The notes beneath the pieces are model-generated. The model saw nothing but the letters and a program-made list of their open reading frames with translations. It was not told the origin of the DNA and searched no databases. Shown piece by piece: positions 25,026 through 37,279 of a stretch of 64,000 bases of DNA. Made by a program: the position numbers and the translations under genes. Every line of letters starts with the position of its first letter. The first letter of the stretch is position 1. Source of the DNA: Viscum album (Eukaryota > Streptophyta > Magnoliopsida > Santalales > Viscaceae); the NCBI GenBank assembly GCA_963277665.1, contig OY728121.1, positions 956,510,097 through 956,574,096 on the forward strand. The letters run 5' to 3'.

Positions 25026-28000
25026 TGTAACACCCTGATATTTGTATAAGATAGATTTTGTTTTTCTAATTTCATTAATATATTGTGTTTTACGCTAAAC
25101 GAAGTTAATATTGCATGATACGAATCATTGGAATAGATTTCAGTATAAGCAACACTATTCTTGGCTTGTGTTACACAAAATTTCATGTTCTCTTGATAGT
25201 GATCATTTCATGCAAAAAAAAGTTTAAGTGAACAAATAAATATTATTTTTTTACCTTTTAACCTAGGAATTATACAGGAAGATGTGAAAAATATTAAATA
25301 TATTATGAAAACATGATTTAAAAATTTATATATAATCAATTTTTGTTGAGAAATTAAATATAAATTAAAAATTAAAAACTTTTTAAATAAAAAGGAAATG
25401 TTTTTATGAAAAACTATTTAAATTAAAATAAGAAAGTTTATAAAATAATAAAATCACTTTTGATGAATTTTAATAAGGAAATATATATTTAATACATTCA
25501 TTCTATTCTTTAAAATTAATTTTATATCTTTTATAGATATGATATAAGTGAAAATTTAATTTTTTAAATAAAAGACATATTTTTCAAAAAAAGAAGCTTT
25601 TACTCATTTTGATGGAACACCAATTTTAAATATATTTTTTGACACTTTTTAATATTATATTTGACAAAATAAACTTGTTCTTTGAAATAGGATCATCAAA
25701 ATTCACTTTTGTTTATTTTTTTCTTCTCATGAATTTCATTTTTCGATGAATAATGAAAATATTGATTTTTATTGAAAACATTGTTTTATTTTAAAGTCAA
25801 TACAAAGTATAATTATGTTTCAGATTAGTTTTAAATTTTAATTATGTCATATTAATTTAAAATAATAAAATTACGGTATTTATATGGATTTTATACATGA
25901 ATTTATTGTAAAAAAATTTCCTATTTTAAAAAGGAATTTTTCTAAAAAACTATTTTTCTGACATTTTTCCTTTTTTTTTAAATTTAATAATGAAACTTCT
26001 ATGTTTTTATTTTTTAAATATTTATGTCAAATTTGGATTCATAAGGTTCAAAATTTTTAAGTAGGCCCCTTTTATTTTTGACCAATATGAATAGTAACCC
26101 TGGTAAATTTTGCTACCATGATAAAGGGTAAATTAGGCAATTTAGGTTACAAATAAAATTATAAAGACTATAAAATGACCCTAAAAAATGGTAAAATTTT
26201 ATTTTATGAATTATATTCTACCTTTAATAATTAATTATCAAAATTAGGTCATTTAATGGATACATGTTCCTGAAAATGACCAAAATAATATTTAAATTCA
26301 AGAAAGATAAAAAATGTAATTTGCTTTGTCTTTGATATCAATCATGTGTCCACATGGGGTAAATTTAAATTATGAATTAATTTAAATACTAATTTTTAAC
26401 ATAAGAAACATATATTTTTGTTGAAGATTTTATTTTGACGTTTTTGGCCACTTGGGTGGAATTATGATATTTATTTGTTGAGTATATGTCGACGAAAATT
26501 ATCCAAGGTTCCACTTAATGACCATTTTTAGATATATGGAATAGATTATGACACTTATAATATTTTTTTAAATTGATGTTAAAGTTTTGACATTCGATTT
26601 TTTTAAATATAACATTTTTAATGTAGGTTTTTTCAGAAGATATATTTGACTATAAATATTATTATTAAATATATAGGATTTATATTCATCATATAATTTT
26701 ATTTTTATTTTTTATTCAAAAATAAGTATATTAGATAATTACACAACACAGATGTTGAAATTATTTTTTAATGTAAATACCAAATTAATGTTATGAAAAA
26801 TATTAAAATAAATATAATTTTGGATAATTAATATATACAATGAATTTTATAGATTAACTTGAACACTTAGTGATATAATAAAATATATTTTCAAGTATAA
26901 TATCTTATATTTATATTTTTTAAAATACATTAAATAAATAGTGTCAAAATTGACACTATTGATACTTTTTCAGAATAATGTTTTATTAAATTATTTAAAA
27001 ATCATAATTTTTTTTAAAAATAAATAATAATTTTTATATGGTAAAAAATGTTCTAAAGTATTTACTTATTGTCTAATGAAATAAAATAAGTAAATATTTC
27101 AACCTTTTATAATTGAAATTTTTGTTTCCATCTTTAAAATTAATAGAATGGCAAAGTGTTACATTAAAATGGTAAGGCTTAAAAATACCGAAAAAATTAT
27201 ATAAAATTTATTTTTTGATGAGATTAAAAACATATCTCATATAATATTCTAAACTAGTAAATTTTAGAGGTTTTTGTATGTGGTTTTATTTTAATATAAA
27301 TTAATATTTTTGGAGATTCCAAATGTGCCCCTCACCTCAATTATAAAAGGGCACACCCTCCCTCACAACTTCAATTCACATTGAGCCTTCAATATCGGAT
27401 ATAAACTTCCCATTTTACTTCTAAAATTTATTAGTCACATTATAGAGGTTATTTTATTATCAAAAGACCAACTCTAGCACCTTTAATAGGATATCTAAAG
27501 GGGGCTCACCGAAGAAGAGGTAATCTCCTTTACCGACTATCTTAAGATCATTTCTTCTTCTACATCCTATTCCTTTTTTACATTATAAATTATTAAATAT
27601 ATTATAAAATGTATAAAAAGATGTTATTATTTTCATGGAACAACTATATTACTCCTTTTATAAGTCATATGAAAAATAAAATCACTATGCATGCTTCCTC
27701 CAACTTACCGTCTTCACGTCGTGGTGTAATTTTTTTTCATCACCACTTTACTTGGATGGGTTAAATGATGGAAATAAAAACTATATATGATTATTATAAC
27801 ATGATATTGATTATAAAATATTATATAAACCATACAAATTAATACCATTCAACAATTATGAGAATGATATCATCGCTTGTGCGTACATATGACCTATCGT
27901 CTCCACAATGAGATGTGATTCATTCTACATGATCTTCAATAAAAAAGGGTTATATAAATTAATAAAATGAATAAATATGATATATATTATAATAATATAA

Positions 28001-29632
28001 CTCTATAATTTATATAACTATATCCTAATAATGGGACAAGAATTTATCCCACAAAACACCTGTAAGAAAATAAAGCAGTTAATACCAGATAGACGAGTAA
28101 TAATGTTATTAACAAAGAGGTAATAATATGATCATTTATTATATTAAAAAATTTAAAATGATTCTGGAATAAGTTAATCGAATTATTTAAACCCTTATAC
28201 AATAGGTTTAGTCATGTATGAACGAACCAAGACCTATGTAAAGGTATAATTTCTTAATCTCATTATTATCTGAGATTGTTTAAACATAAGTATTTACTGG
28301 CCTAAATTTACCATCCATGTCCATATTTCCTAAATATGAATTCAAAAATATTCTTTATATTCTTATAAAATTGTCTATATTCAATTTTACCTGAAATTTA
28401 ATTTTTATTAAATGGTATGAACTGAAGCTTTTTTAGTTTTCAATATGAGTTACTTTTTGACTTTTCAATATAATTTACTTTTTGACTTTTTCGGAAAAAG
28501 TAAGAGAAGAATGTTTTTTTATCTTATATAGAATGAATGTTTTTTATATTTTAATAACACCTTATTTCCCTGAGTATTAATTTACAATATTTCTAGGTTA
28601 TTTTCAAAGAAATTATTTTCTTTGAAAATTGTGTGACATTTTGGGAAAAGAAAATTATTTTGAAGAAGAAAGGATATTTTCCGCCAGAATAAATTTCAAG
28701 TGTTTTATCAAAATTATTTTCCATTTAAGATGGAATTATTTAATAAGGACATGTTTCAATTATAAAATACCTATTATTCCTATGGTTTTATTATGTTTTA
28801 TTATGGAATGGTATTTATGAAATCCATTTGTTTTACATGGATTATGTTATGATATAATGATGTTTAAGAAACCCATTTTATTCCTTCAGTTATTCTATGA
28901 TGAATGATTTATATTTTTGTGGAACACATAAGAATTATTTAATTATGAGATTGGTGGGACCTATATATCCCTACAATGAATTGAGTAAATATTTATATCT
29001 CATGAGATTGATATGACTGTAATGTGAAATTACCTCAGTTCAGAAATAATGGGATGGAACGATAAGTAAACCTAGTTTAGTAATACATAGAGATAATGAG
29101 GAGTGAAATCTATTCAGCAATGGAATTTTTCTTCTTTGATGGTATTTCCAAGAATCCTTGATTAATATCAAATGATTTTCTATGCTTATGTGGCTGAATA
29201 AAATTCTATATCTTATGTTATGACCTCTGGGAATATGTTCATTGATTCTCTATGATCTTTTATAAATTTTCCATGATATGATATCATGATCTATGATATA
29301 CATGATAAAGTTTTCAATGGTTATATTATGATTATGATATGATTCATATCTCTATTATTTACCCTTAATGAGAATATGAGATCACCCTTTTTATGTCTCA
29401 TTTCCATAGGATATGAAGAAAGGTATTAAGTAAGATGTGTCAAAAAGGTATACTAGTTATGAAGAAAAAAGTTAGAGATGATGTATATGTTTTATGAATG
29501 AGTAGTTTATATTTTTATAGTTTCCAAATACACTAAACTAATATGATTTTTGGGCCATTATTTGTTCCATGTATTACTTATTCCACAAAACTAATGTAAT
29601 TTTCATGTACATCAATCTTGGGTAATTTCACA
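25026..29632 (+). repeat. LTR2A, a Tekay/Del-type LTR-like block
   Basis: It begins TGTAACACCCTGAT, the usual start of Del/Tekay LTRs. A TATA box (TATAAAAG) is at 27342 with a C-rich downstream stretch. Towards the right end, TTACCCTTAATGAG...GATCACCC and TTTCCATAGGATATGAAGAAAGG (about 29360-29425) resemble the R/U5 region of such LTRs, and they align with 48000-48065. The same landmarks (TATA at 44681, CATCACCAC near 45100 against 27740) link it to LTR2B. It lies between the Tekay post-pol sequence and the second LTR1 copy, so it is either an LTR inserted at the LTR1 edge or part of a tandem array. The right boundary is approximate. Confidence 0.5.
27342..27349 (+). promoter_or_regulatory. 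TATA box of LTR2A
   Basis: TATAAAAG is followed by GGCACACCCTCCCTC, a classic plant LTR promoter layout. The block downstream holds a short leader-like sequence. Confidence 0.5.
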
Positions 29633-32151
29633 TTATATATCACTACTATTTATAATATAGCTGTTGAATAATGATCAAATGACTAGTATAAATATAAGGA
29701 TTTAACAAATCCATTTGACATAGATAAAATATGGGATGTCCACAACCAGTAGGACAATTTAATGTTAAGCCTATTTATCATATATTTTGAGGGATATATA
29801 ATTTCTAGGAATTTCCTTTAACGAAGACCAAGATGAGATCCAATAAATTTGGAATGATTGAAACTGTTTATGAAAGAAGTTCAAGCTCATTAAGATCACG
29901 ACCAAATCCATGTTAATCAAACAACCCCATGAAAGCCCCACCATCAGGCACCTTACTCTTAGGGAATATGATGGTTTATTAAAGAGATTTGTATCAAGAC
30001 ACTAGAAATAGGAATATGTACATTATTTTTTTATAAATTAATGAATATATTTTCATATTATTATTATTACTTTGTAAATGATTTTTAAATCACAAATAAT
30101 ACATTCGTTTAGTATTCAAATTCAATTAAGAAATATATTTTTATAAACTAATGGAATTGTTAAATAAATATTATTTCCATAAAATTTTATTATTATTTTA
30201 ATTTTATTAAATAAAAATAATCATATGATTTTTAGGAAGTCAAATTTAAATTTTATTAGGATTTGAAAACTGTTATTATAAAAAACCCCATCATTTTCAA
30301 TAAATATCAGTTTTATTTTTTTTAAAGAGAAAATCCAACAATTTAGAAAATTAATTATATAAAATGGATATCATTTTTTCAATTAGGATGTCGAAATTAT
30401 CCAATGGTGAATGTTTCATATTTTCCTAAGGAAATCAAATTTTTCGGTAAAAATTAAATATCGTAAAAATATAATTTGTGTTTTATGAAATAAAAATGAC
30501 CCAAACGTGATTTAATAAGTAATATAAATGGGATATACGACCATATATATGTTTTGAATTGAAAATAATGTGATCTTATGTTTATTTTATTTATTTTGTA
30601 AAGCCATTATGAATCCTCCAAAACATATAATATATTTTACGATTTTAGAATCATTTCTTTAAGACTGTGACTCACCTCAACATAAGAAAGGGAATTATTT
30701 TATAATCTAATTCCCTTGGACTTATAAAATAATTTAATCCATTCCAATTTTACATAAACCATGGGGAAAACCATGGGATGGTTTTTGGTTCTGAATATTT
30801 AATTATGAATAGTCCAAAGCATAAATAATAAAGAAACACCCTCCTTTACAATATAAAACCATCCAATATCCCATTTATCTTCACTAAAATATCCTTAGAG
30901 AATGTATATTGTCTTAACTACAATACCTATATTCCTAAAAAGGTGCCCCCAGTATTTCCAGAAGCTCCACCCAAGCCTTTAGAGTCACACACTCACGTAA
31001 GGGATTCCTCTCCTCTCCTTTCAATTTAAGAACTTCCTTTAAAATTATTACTTTTAATTTCAATTGATTATATTTAAATTAATTTGTTAATAATACCTTA
31101 CAGCAAAATGTTTTTTATTTTAAATATAGATCATTTATCCTCTTTCATTTTTACCATTTCCCAAGCCGTTACTATGCAAAAAATTCTGTAAGGGATATTC
31201 TACTCTACTCTTTTATCAAGCACTCCATTTATGTCATGTCCTTTAATTTAATTTTCATTATAATGGGATATGTTATTACATATCCATATAACTAGGAATT
31301 TTATGTCTATAAGATGAGATAACCCTTTCTCTCTCATCAACACTTTTTTATGAATTTCTAAGTGATACCGTTTTGATTCCGAAATTACACCCCGATTATC
31401 CATTCCAAAGTAATTGTGTAGTGAATACTATACCCTGTTTCTATCATGGGTATTCACCATAATACACATAAACTTATTTTATTGGGGAATTAAAGGTTTT
31501 TATTTAACACTCTTCGATTATGATATAATTTATGATGTTGAATGAATGCATGTTAATTAATCTATGTGGCACACTTTACCACGAGAATGGAATAAATGTG
31601 GCGAGTGTGCCCAGAATTATATAGCACTCCAAAGAATTGTGTAATGTTTAGTATCATGACACACCATGTTGGGAAATTGGTGTACCTGATTCATTTATGG
31701 AAAATTTTTACACCATGAATTCATGGCAGTTTATAATTGACCTATATTTACGATGTAGTGTTTTAAGTTGTTTCTACATTTCCTATGTTATGATTATCAC
31801 GCTATATCTTGCGTTGTTATACATACTCCTTTTATGCTTCATAGATATACCAATTGTATAAAATTTATTTTATTCTTCATGTTATGCCTTATTTATACTC
31901 TTACTAGGATTTATAGATCACCCCTTCCTTATGTATGTTCTTAGGTTATCCTATGCTGTGTTAAGTACAAGGAGTATTTTGATAATGTTGACAATTTTTT
32001 GAAGAAATATGTTCTTTTTCTTGTTTTAACTTGTTATGTAATATACCAATTACCAAAATACACTAGACTTATCAATATTTTGGGTTTTATTATGTGTAAT
32101 TTTATGTAATAAATCAAGTATTAATGTCTAGTAAAGAGTCAGGTTGTTATA
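29633..32151 (+). repeat. LTR1, 3' copy
   Basis: It aligns with 9425-11936 from TATCACTACTATTTATAATATAG through TTAACAAATCCATTTGACATA, the TATA box at 30851, TTTAGAGTCACACACTCACG, and the terminal TAATAAATCAAGTATTAATG to GTAAAGAGTCAGG. Differences are numerous, so the two copies have been separate for long. Sequence to the right contains GATGCGATTTTGG and GGGATTAGG, which could be an eroded primer site and leader; if so this copy also heads another element. Confidence 0.7.
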
Positions 32152-33802
32152 ATCTCGATGCGATTTTGGTTGACAAAGGGATTAGGTAAAACAATAGGGT
32201 TTAGAGGAAGGTTTACATTGTTTATACAATGACTTATCTATTAGGTCCATGATGTGTTTAATGATACTACTCTAACAATGTCTTTTGGACAAATAACTAA
32301 AAATAAATAATCATAAAGGATAACATAATATATATTTCTGAAATCTTATAAGAATCAATAGAATATTTGTTTAGAAATAAATTTATTCCCCTTTTATGGA
32401 ATGATATTTATTCATTTTATATTAATCATAAATTCAACATAAATTTTTCAAGTCAAGTATAAGAGAATTAATTTTTATAGCTTATTTATTCATTGATTAA
32501 ATATACATAATATATATTATAAGATAAGTGAATATATATTCATTTTATAGAAAAAATAATTATTTTATGGTTTAAGGTTTAATAAAATTTTATTGAAGAA
32601 TTCTGACTCTGTTGGTTGTCCGAGAGAAATATTTTTAATTTCGTTTAAAATAAAAAAATATTTATTTATTTAATAAATTATATTAGATGTACATGTAACT
32701 TAAAAAAATAGTTATTTTTAATTTTTATTTTAATAAGTGGCATGGTTTTTTATTTAGATTATATTAGAAAAAGTAGAATTTGTGATGTTTTTTAAAGTTA
32801 TTTACTTTAAATGGAATTAATTTCTGTTATTCTCTCTATAAGAAACAAGGAAATAATTAGAGAAAATCCAACCATGTAACTTCCTACAATTTAAATAAAT
32901 TATTACCTTTAAATTAGTCAATGCATTCAATAACATAGCCCACACACAATACCGAACTAAAACAAAACCATGATATATTTAGATACAAATATAAATTTTA
33001 AGTATAACCATTAAACCATATCCACTATTTTTTTTGAAATTAATAGTAACTACCACTTTATGAACTATTTATTGATAGATAATAAATGCTACTTTTATAA
33101 TAAATTAAATTCAATTAGTTTAGCTAAAATGACTAAATGGATTATTTTACACTTACTTTTTTTAAATATTTTTTAGGATATGAATTTATATTTCAAGAAA
33201 CTTGTGAATAATGTTAATATTATATAAAAAAAATTTTAATAATAATTTCACCAGCATTTCATAGTAAATAAGATTAATAATAGTTGATATTTTTAAAAAA
33301 TCTATTTTCTAATGAAACAATCTTTCATTATATTTTTTATATATAAATTTTTGCACTTTTAAAAATTGAATCAGATAATATAATTTTTTTTATTTTTAAT
33401 CATAAATATTAAATTATTTAAGGGGTTTAATAAATTTTTTTTTATAAAATTAAGTGACCAAGGTAAATATTAGTTACCATGGTAAAATAAAATTTTCAAA
33501 TAATGATACTTTCTAAATATTATGCTTTTATATGAAATTCATATTTTTTAAAATAATATTTTAAAATGATGTTTGAACGTATTTGTAACTAAATAAATAC
33601 TAATTTAATTTTTAATCAATGTTAAATAAAATTTTTAACACTTAAACTTTGAAAAAATATTTTATCTACCGAAATAGTTTTTCAACACATGATATGTTTT
33701 AATTTAAAAGTCAATTTTCTCATATTTATAAACTTAATTAGATGAAATGGAGACCATATTTTATTAATCATATCTATATTTTGTAATAAGGATAATCTTA
33801 TA
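32152..33802 (+). repeat. Possible LTR2B left part or Tekay leader remnant
   Basis: AT-rich sequence. The start (TGTTATAATCTCGATG from 32146) could be an eroded TGTAACACCCCGATG LTR start or an eroded primer site. GTGACCAAGGTAAATA...TTACCATGGTAAAA near 33455 loosely resembles 26078-26130 of LTR2A. No coding sequence was seen. The Athila element begins at 33803, and its target duplication shows this stretch was once continuous with 44421 onward. Confidence 0.35.
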
Positions 33803-35526
33803 TGGTTGTGCCCAAATTTACTGAAGTTTTATGGTGTAAAAGGTCATTGAAGTACGACTTGGGTTATCGATTCTTAGAGACCTAAGAAGAATCCTATGAA
33901 ACAAACATTCTAAGAATGTGATTTGGTGATGTTGATTTGGATATGAAGTGTCCAACCTAGGTTTGAATTTATTGGATTATTTGATATTCTAAAGACGTAA
34001 GTGAATACAATTCAAATGCATGAGTTGATCCTTTGTTATCGCATGGTGTGAATTGAATGAATTTCTTTTTAAATTATTTCAAAGTCTTAAGTTTGAGCAT
34101 TTCCTTTAACAAAATAAAAACATCCCAAATCACTCACTGATTTCTAATTTTAACTATCCTAAGTATAATCACCTATATACTAGGAGGATCATATTGATGA
34201 GCACTCAAAGGTAGAGGATCGTTTTAGCACTCAGGATGTCTATCCTTAAAATTGATGAGTTTAAAGGAGAACGTATATCATTGAATGAAAATATCAAAAA
34301 TAGAATTGATTAGGAATTATAAAATTATGAAATAACATCCAATTAATCCCCTTTATACTCCCTTGGATTAACCCATTAGAGTATTATCCCTCCATTGATT
34401 CTATTCTATCAATGAAGGCGGGTAGTAGACTTACGATGGTAGAAATTCTTGAAGAAGAAAAAAACAATCACTCCACCATTGTGTGAAGAGTTCCACAAAA
34501 TACTATGAGAATAATTTCACTACATAAGGAAATTGTATCAACATGATATAAAAAAATTTTAAATTAAGAATAATAATATGATTGTTTATTAATTAAATGA
34601 ATGTGAACAAAAAACTTATATGGGAGAAATTGACAAAGTGATTACAAAATAAAATCAAGAAAATACAAATGAAAGAAAAAATTTCAACCCCCTTCCCTTC
34701 ACCACCATATCCTTATATAGTAATATTAGGATACTTAAATACACCCCCCAAAAAATTCTATCCCCATTAATTGTGAGAGTCAAAAGAGCGTGAGAAAATT
34801 ATGGTAATTTCGACGTTTCAAAGAAGTCCAGAAAATTCATCCAGATTCGTCCCCCATTTTGACGTGTGAATTTGTAATTGAATTATGCCTAATCTGGAGG
34901 TGTTGTAGGAGATAAATATTATATTCCATATGTACTCTATTATTTGTACAAATTTCAGACTATTTAGAGCATCCATTTTGAAGTTATGGTCGAAATGGTT
35001 GGATGGCTTTATGTGAATTCAGATCTGGCACTCTATTTGAATCTCAAATTTGAATCCCTTTATCTCCATGAAAAATTGAGAATTAGATCTTGAAATAGCG
35101 TATTTAAATGATACATATTTTTTTTCTATTTATTTAATAAAAATGTGTGCTTCATTGATCTTAGTTTGTGAGCCCACTTCTGTTTGATGGGCCCTGGGCC
35201 CATTATGATTTTTCTAGAAAATTTCAACATTTATACTAAAAAATATCCATGATCTCTTGGGATCTGTCCATCAATACTAACATATTAAATATTCCAAACA
35301 AAGTTATCAATCATATACAAAAATATCAAATTTAAAAAATGAATATAATGTTCTCCAAAAACATATGATTGATTGGGACCAAATTTTCATTTAAAACATT
35401 AACTGCATTTGAGATGAGAAATGAAGTTCAATTTATATAATGAACTAAATTGATGTTTTTGGACTTTGGGAAATATTATTATTAAGATATTGAAAATAAA
35501 TATTAGCCAATTTTAGTGGCTAATCA
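33803..35526 (-). repeat. Athila 3' LTR
   Basis: 1724 bp. On the minus strand it starts TGATTAGCCAC and ends CAACCA. A purine-rich tract (GTTGGGGGTG) directly precedes it on the minus strand. It aligns with 43040-44420, but a segment of about 350 bp (roughly 34165-34520) is absent from the other copy. Confidence 0.88.
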
Positions 35527-35545
35527 CACCCCCAACTTGAGTTTT
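35527..35545 (-). other. Athila polypurine tract
   Basis: On the minus strand the sequence reads CTCAAGTTGGGGGTG immediately before the 3' LTR start. This is the expected site for plus-strand DNA priming. Confidence 0.65.
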
Positions 35546-35949
35546 TCTAGTACTGAGAAAAATATATTGCAAATATGAAATTCAACTTCCCTTTTACAAA
35601 GACATTTTAATATACATTATTCATCCACCAACCTCATACCAAAACAATTATAAAACCCATCAAAATAATTTAAAAAAATCTAGGTCTACAAGCATATCCC
35701 AAGATGAACATCATTACTTTGTGAAAATTCATCATCACATTTCATCCAATTACAATTAAGCATGATGACGTGTTGTGCATAACAAAAGACATGAGGACCA
35801 TTTTATTATTCATGGGGAATAAAATGGAAGCGATAGGTGGGAATCACATTAATAAATAAGATCAGTATTCGATTTTTTTTGTGTTTTTTTGATTTTTTAT
35901 GATTTTTTTGTTTGTTTCAATATTTTTAAAACCACAATATATATGTAAA

Positions 35950-36140
35950 GACTAACTTTGGGAAACACTACTATGAAGTCACGATCCCTAAGTGCCAGAA
36001 ACCACACATATTTTCAATTCCATTGTCTACAATAGAGATATAACGCCTCACTCTGGGAAAGAAAACTATGAAGTCACGATCCCCATGTGCCGGATGCCAC
36101 ACATTTGGACAAAACATTTCTCTATGTAGTCACAATTTTT
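35950..36140. repeat. 94-bp tandem repeat, about two copies
   Basis: CTATGAAGTCACGATCCC occurs at 35971 and 36065, each followed by GTGCCRGA and CCACACAT. A third partial copy, CTATGTAGTCACAAT, starts at 36122. Confidence 0.75.
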
Positions 36141-36597
36141 TTATGTTTTTTTTGGATACATAAATTAAAAAAAGTGACCCTAAACCCTATGCTATGATTA
36201 AAGGGACCCAAGAACTCAAATTTAAACCCAAGATCCAGTATACATGCATTGTGGAATTTTTATTAATAGAATAAAAATGTAAACTTTGAAAAATCACATC
36301 AGACAACTACACTTTCGAAAAACAATGCTCATGAAATTAGACTTGAATTAAAATCAATATCAAGGCATGAAAAATTATTCGATATCCAATTTCAGAGTTT
36401 TCAATGTGTGTTATCATGATGAAGGTTAATGGAATTTTTATTTCCATTCATGTTCTAATTCACAAAAATAATCATTTTTTATTTAATCTACCCCCAACAT
36501 AGAATACCACTTTCCCTAGTGTTTGAAGAAAACTTAGAAGGGGGTATGGAAGAGGTGTTCAAATAAGAAATTTAAAATGATAATCATGGGATGAAGT

Positions 36598-36725
36598 CAC
36601 CTGGTGGTTGATGATGAATGTTCATGCCACAATCTCCCTTCAATCTTAGGTTCGAGTCTCAGTGGCTAGGATGGTTGTGACGGGATTTTCCCCACAACCT
36701 ATGACATGTATTTTTTTTAACATAT
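36598..36725 (+). mobile_element. Possible tRNA-derived SINE
   Basis: GGTTCGAGTCTC at 36649-36660 matches a pol III B box (GGTTCGANNC), and CACCTGGTGGTTGATG about 45 bp upstream could be an A box. The segment ends in a T-rich run. Sequences of this form occur in plant SINEs, but I see no clear target duplication. Confidence 0.3.
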
Positions 36726-36757
36726 AAAAACATAAAAACAAAATAAAACAAAATAAA

Positions 36758-37115
36758 CTAATGACACATTGTCTTATTTTTAAATTTTTGTTTAAGGTAT
36801 TACTCAGAGATCATGCCACGTGACACGGATGAATATGGCACTCCCCTTTCAGACCCATCCATACTCGTAATAGGAGAACATGTCAACAGTATAAGGTACT
36901 ATCTTATTCATATTTTTTTAATGCTACAAACAAAATATAAAATACACTAATGATACATTGTCTTCTATTTAAATTTTTGGGTAAGGTATTACTCAGGGAT
37001 CACACCACATTACACAAATGAATATAGAACTACCCTTTAATATCCATCCTTATTCCTAAAATAAGAACAAGTCAATAGCCTATGGTAATTTTTTAAATGA
37101 AAAAAATAAAATAAA
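36758..37115. repeat. 189-bp tandem repeat, two copies
   Basis: CTAATGAYACATTGTCTT starts at 36758 and again at 36947, 189 bp apart. Both are followed by AAATTTTTG, AAGGTATTACTCAG, GATCA-RCCAC, GAATATRG and CCATCCWTA. The copies differ at many positions, so the duplication is old. Confidence 0.8.
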
Positions 37116-37279
37116 AAAAGGACGATAAACAATGATTGGAGACATGAATAACATGGGTTACCTCCCATGCAACACTTTTGTTTGACGTCATTAGCTCAAC
37201 TTGGACACTTAATTGTGTATGTTTTTTGTTTATCTAAGGATGGTTCAGAAAAGTCTTCATAAACTTTCTATTTTTGGAA

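Larger units (their letters stand above)
9425..32151 (+). mobile_element. Tekay/Del-type Ty3/gypsy chromovirus with nested insertions
   Basis: Two LTR1 copies (9425-11936 and 29633-32151) flank a tRNA-Met primer site, decayed gag, protease, RT, RNase H, integrase and a C-terminal chromodomain in the standard Ty3/gypsy order. Integrase reads MDFVTRLPNTS, and the tail contains KILDHRE...PLIKVLWRN, typical of the Tekay/Del clade. The element is interrupted by a CACTA transposon (17033-25001) and by an LTR2-like block (25026-29632). Every domain carries stops and frameshifts. Because pol-end sequence also lies just left of 9425, this may be one unit of a tandem LTR-internal-LTR array rather than a single simple insertion. 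Confidence 0.75.
35546..37200 (-). other. Athila 3' untranslated region with tandem repeats
   Basis: No ORF matching an env-like protein was seen. The region holds two sets of tandem repeats (about 94-bp and 189-bp units) and a SINE-like segment. Long variable 3' untranslated regions with tandem repeats are known from Athila/Tat-group elements. Confidence 0.6.
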
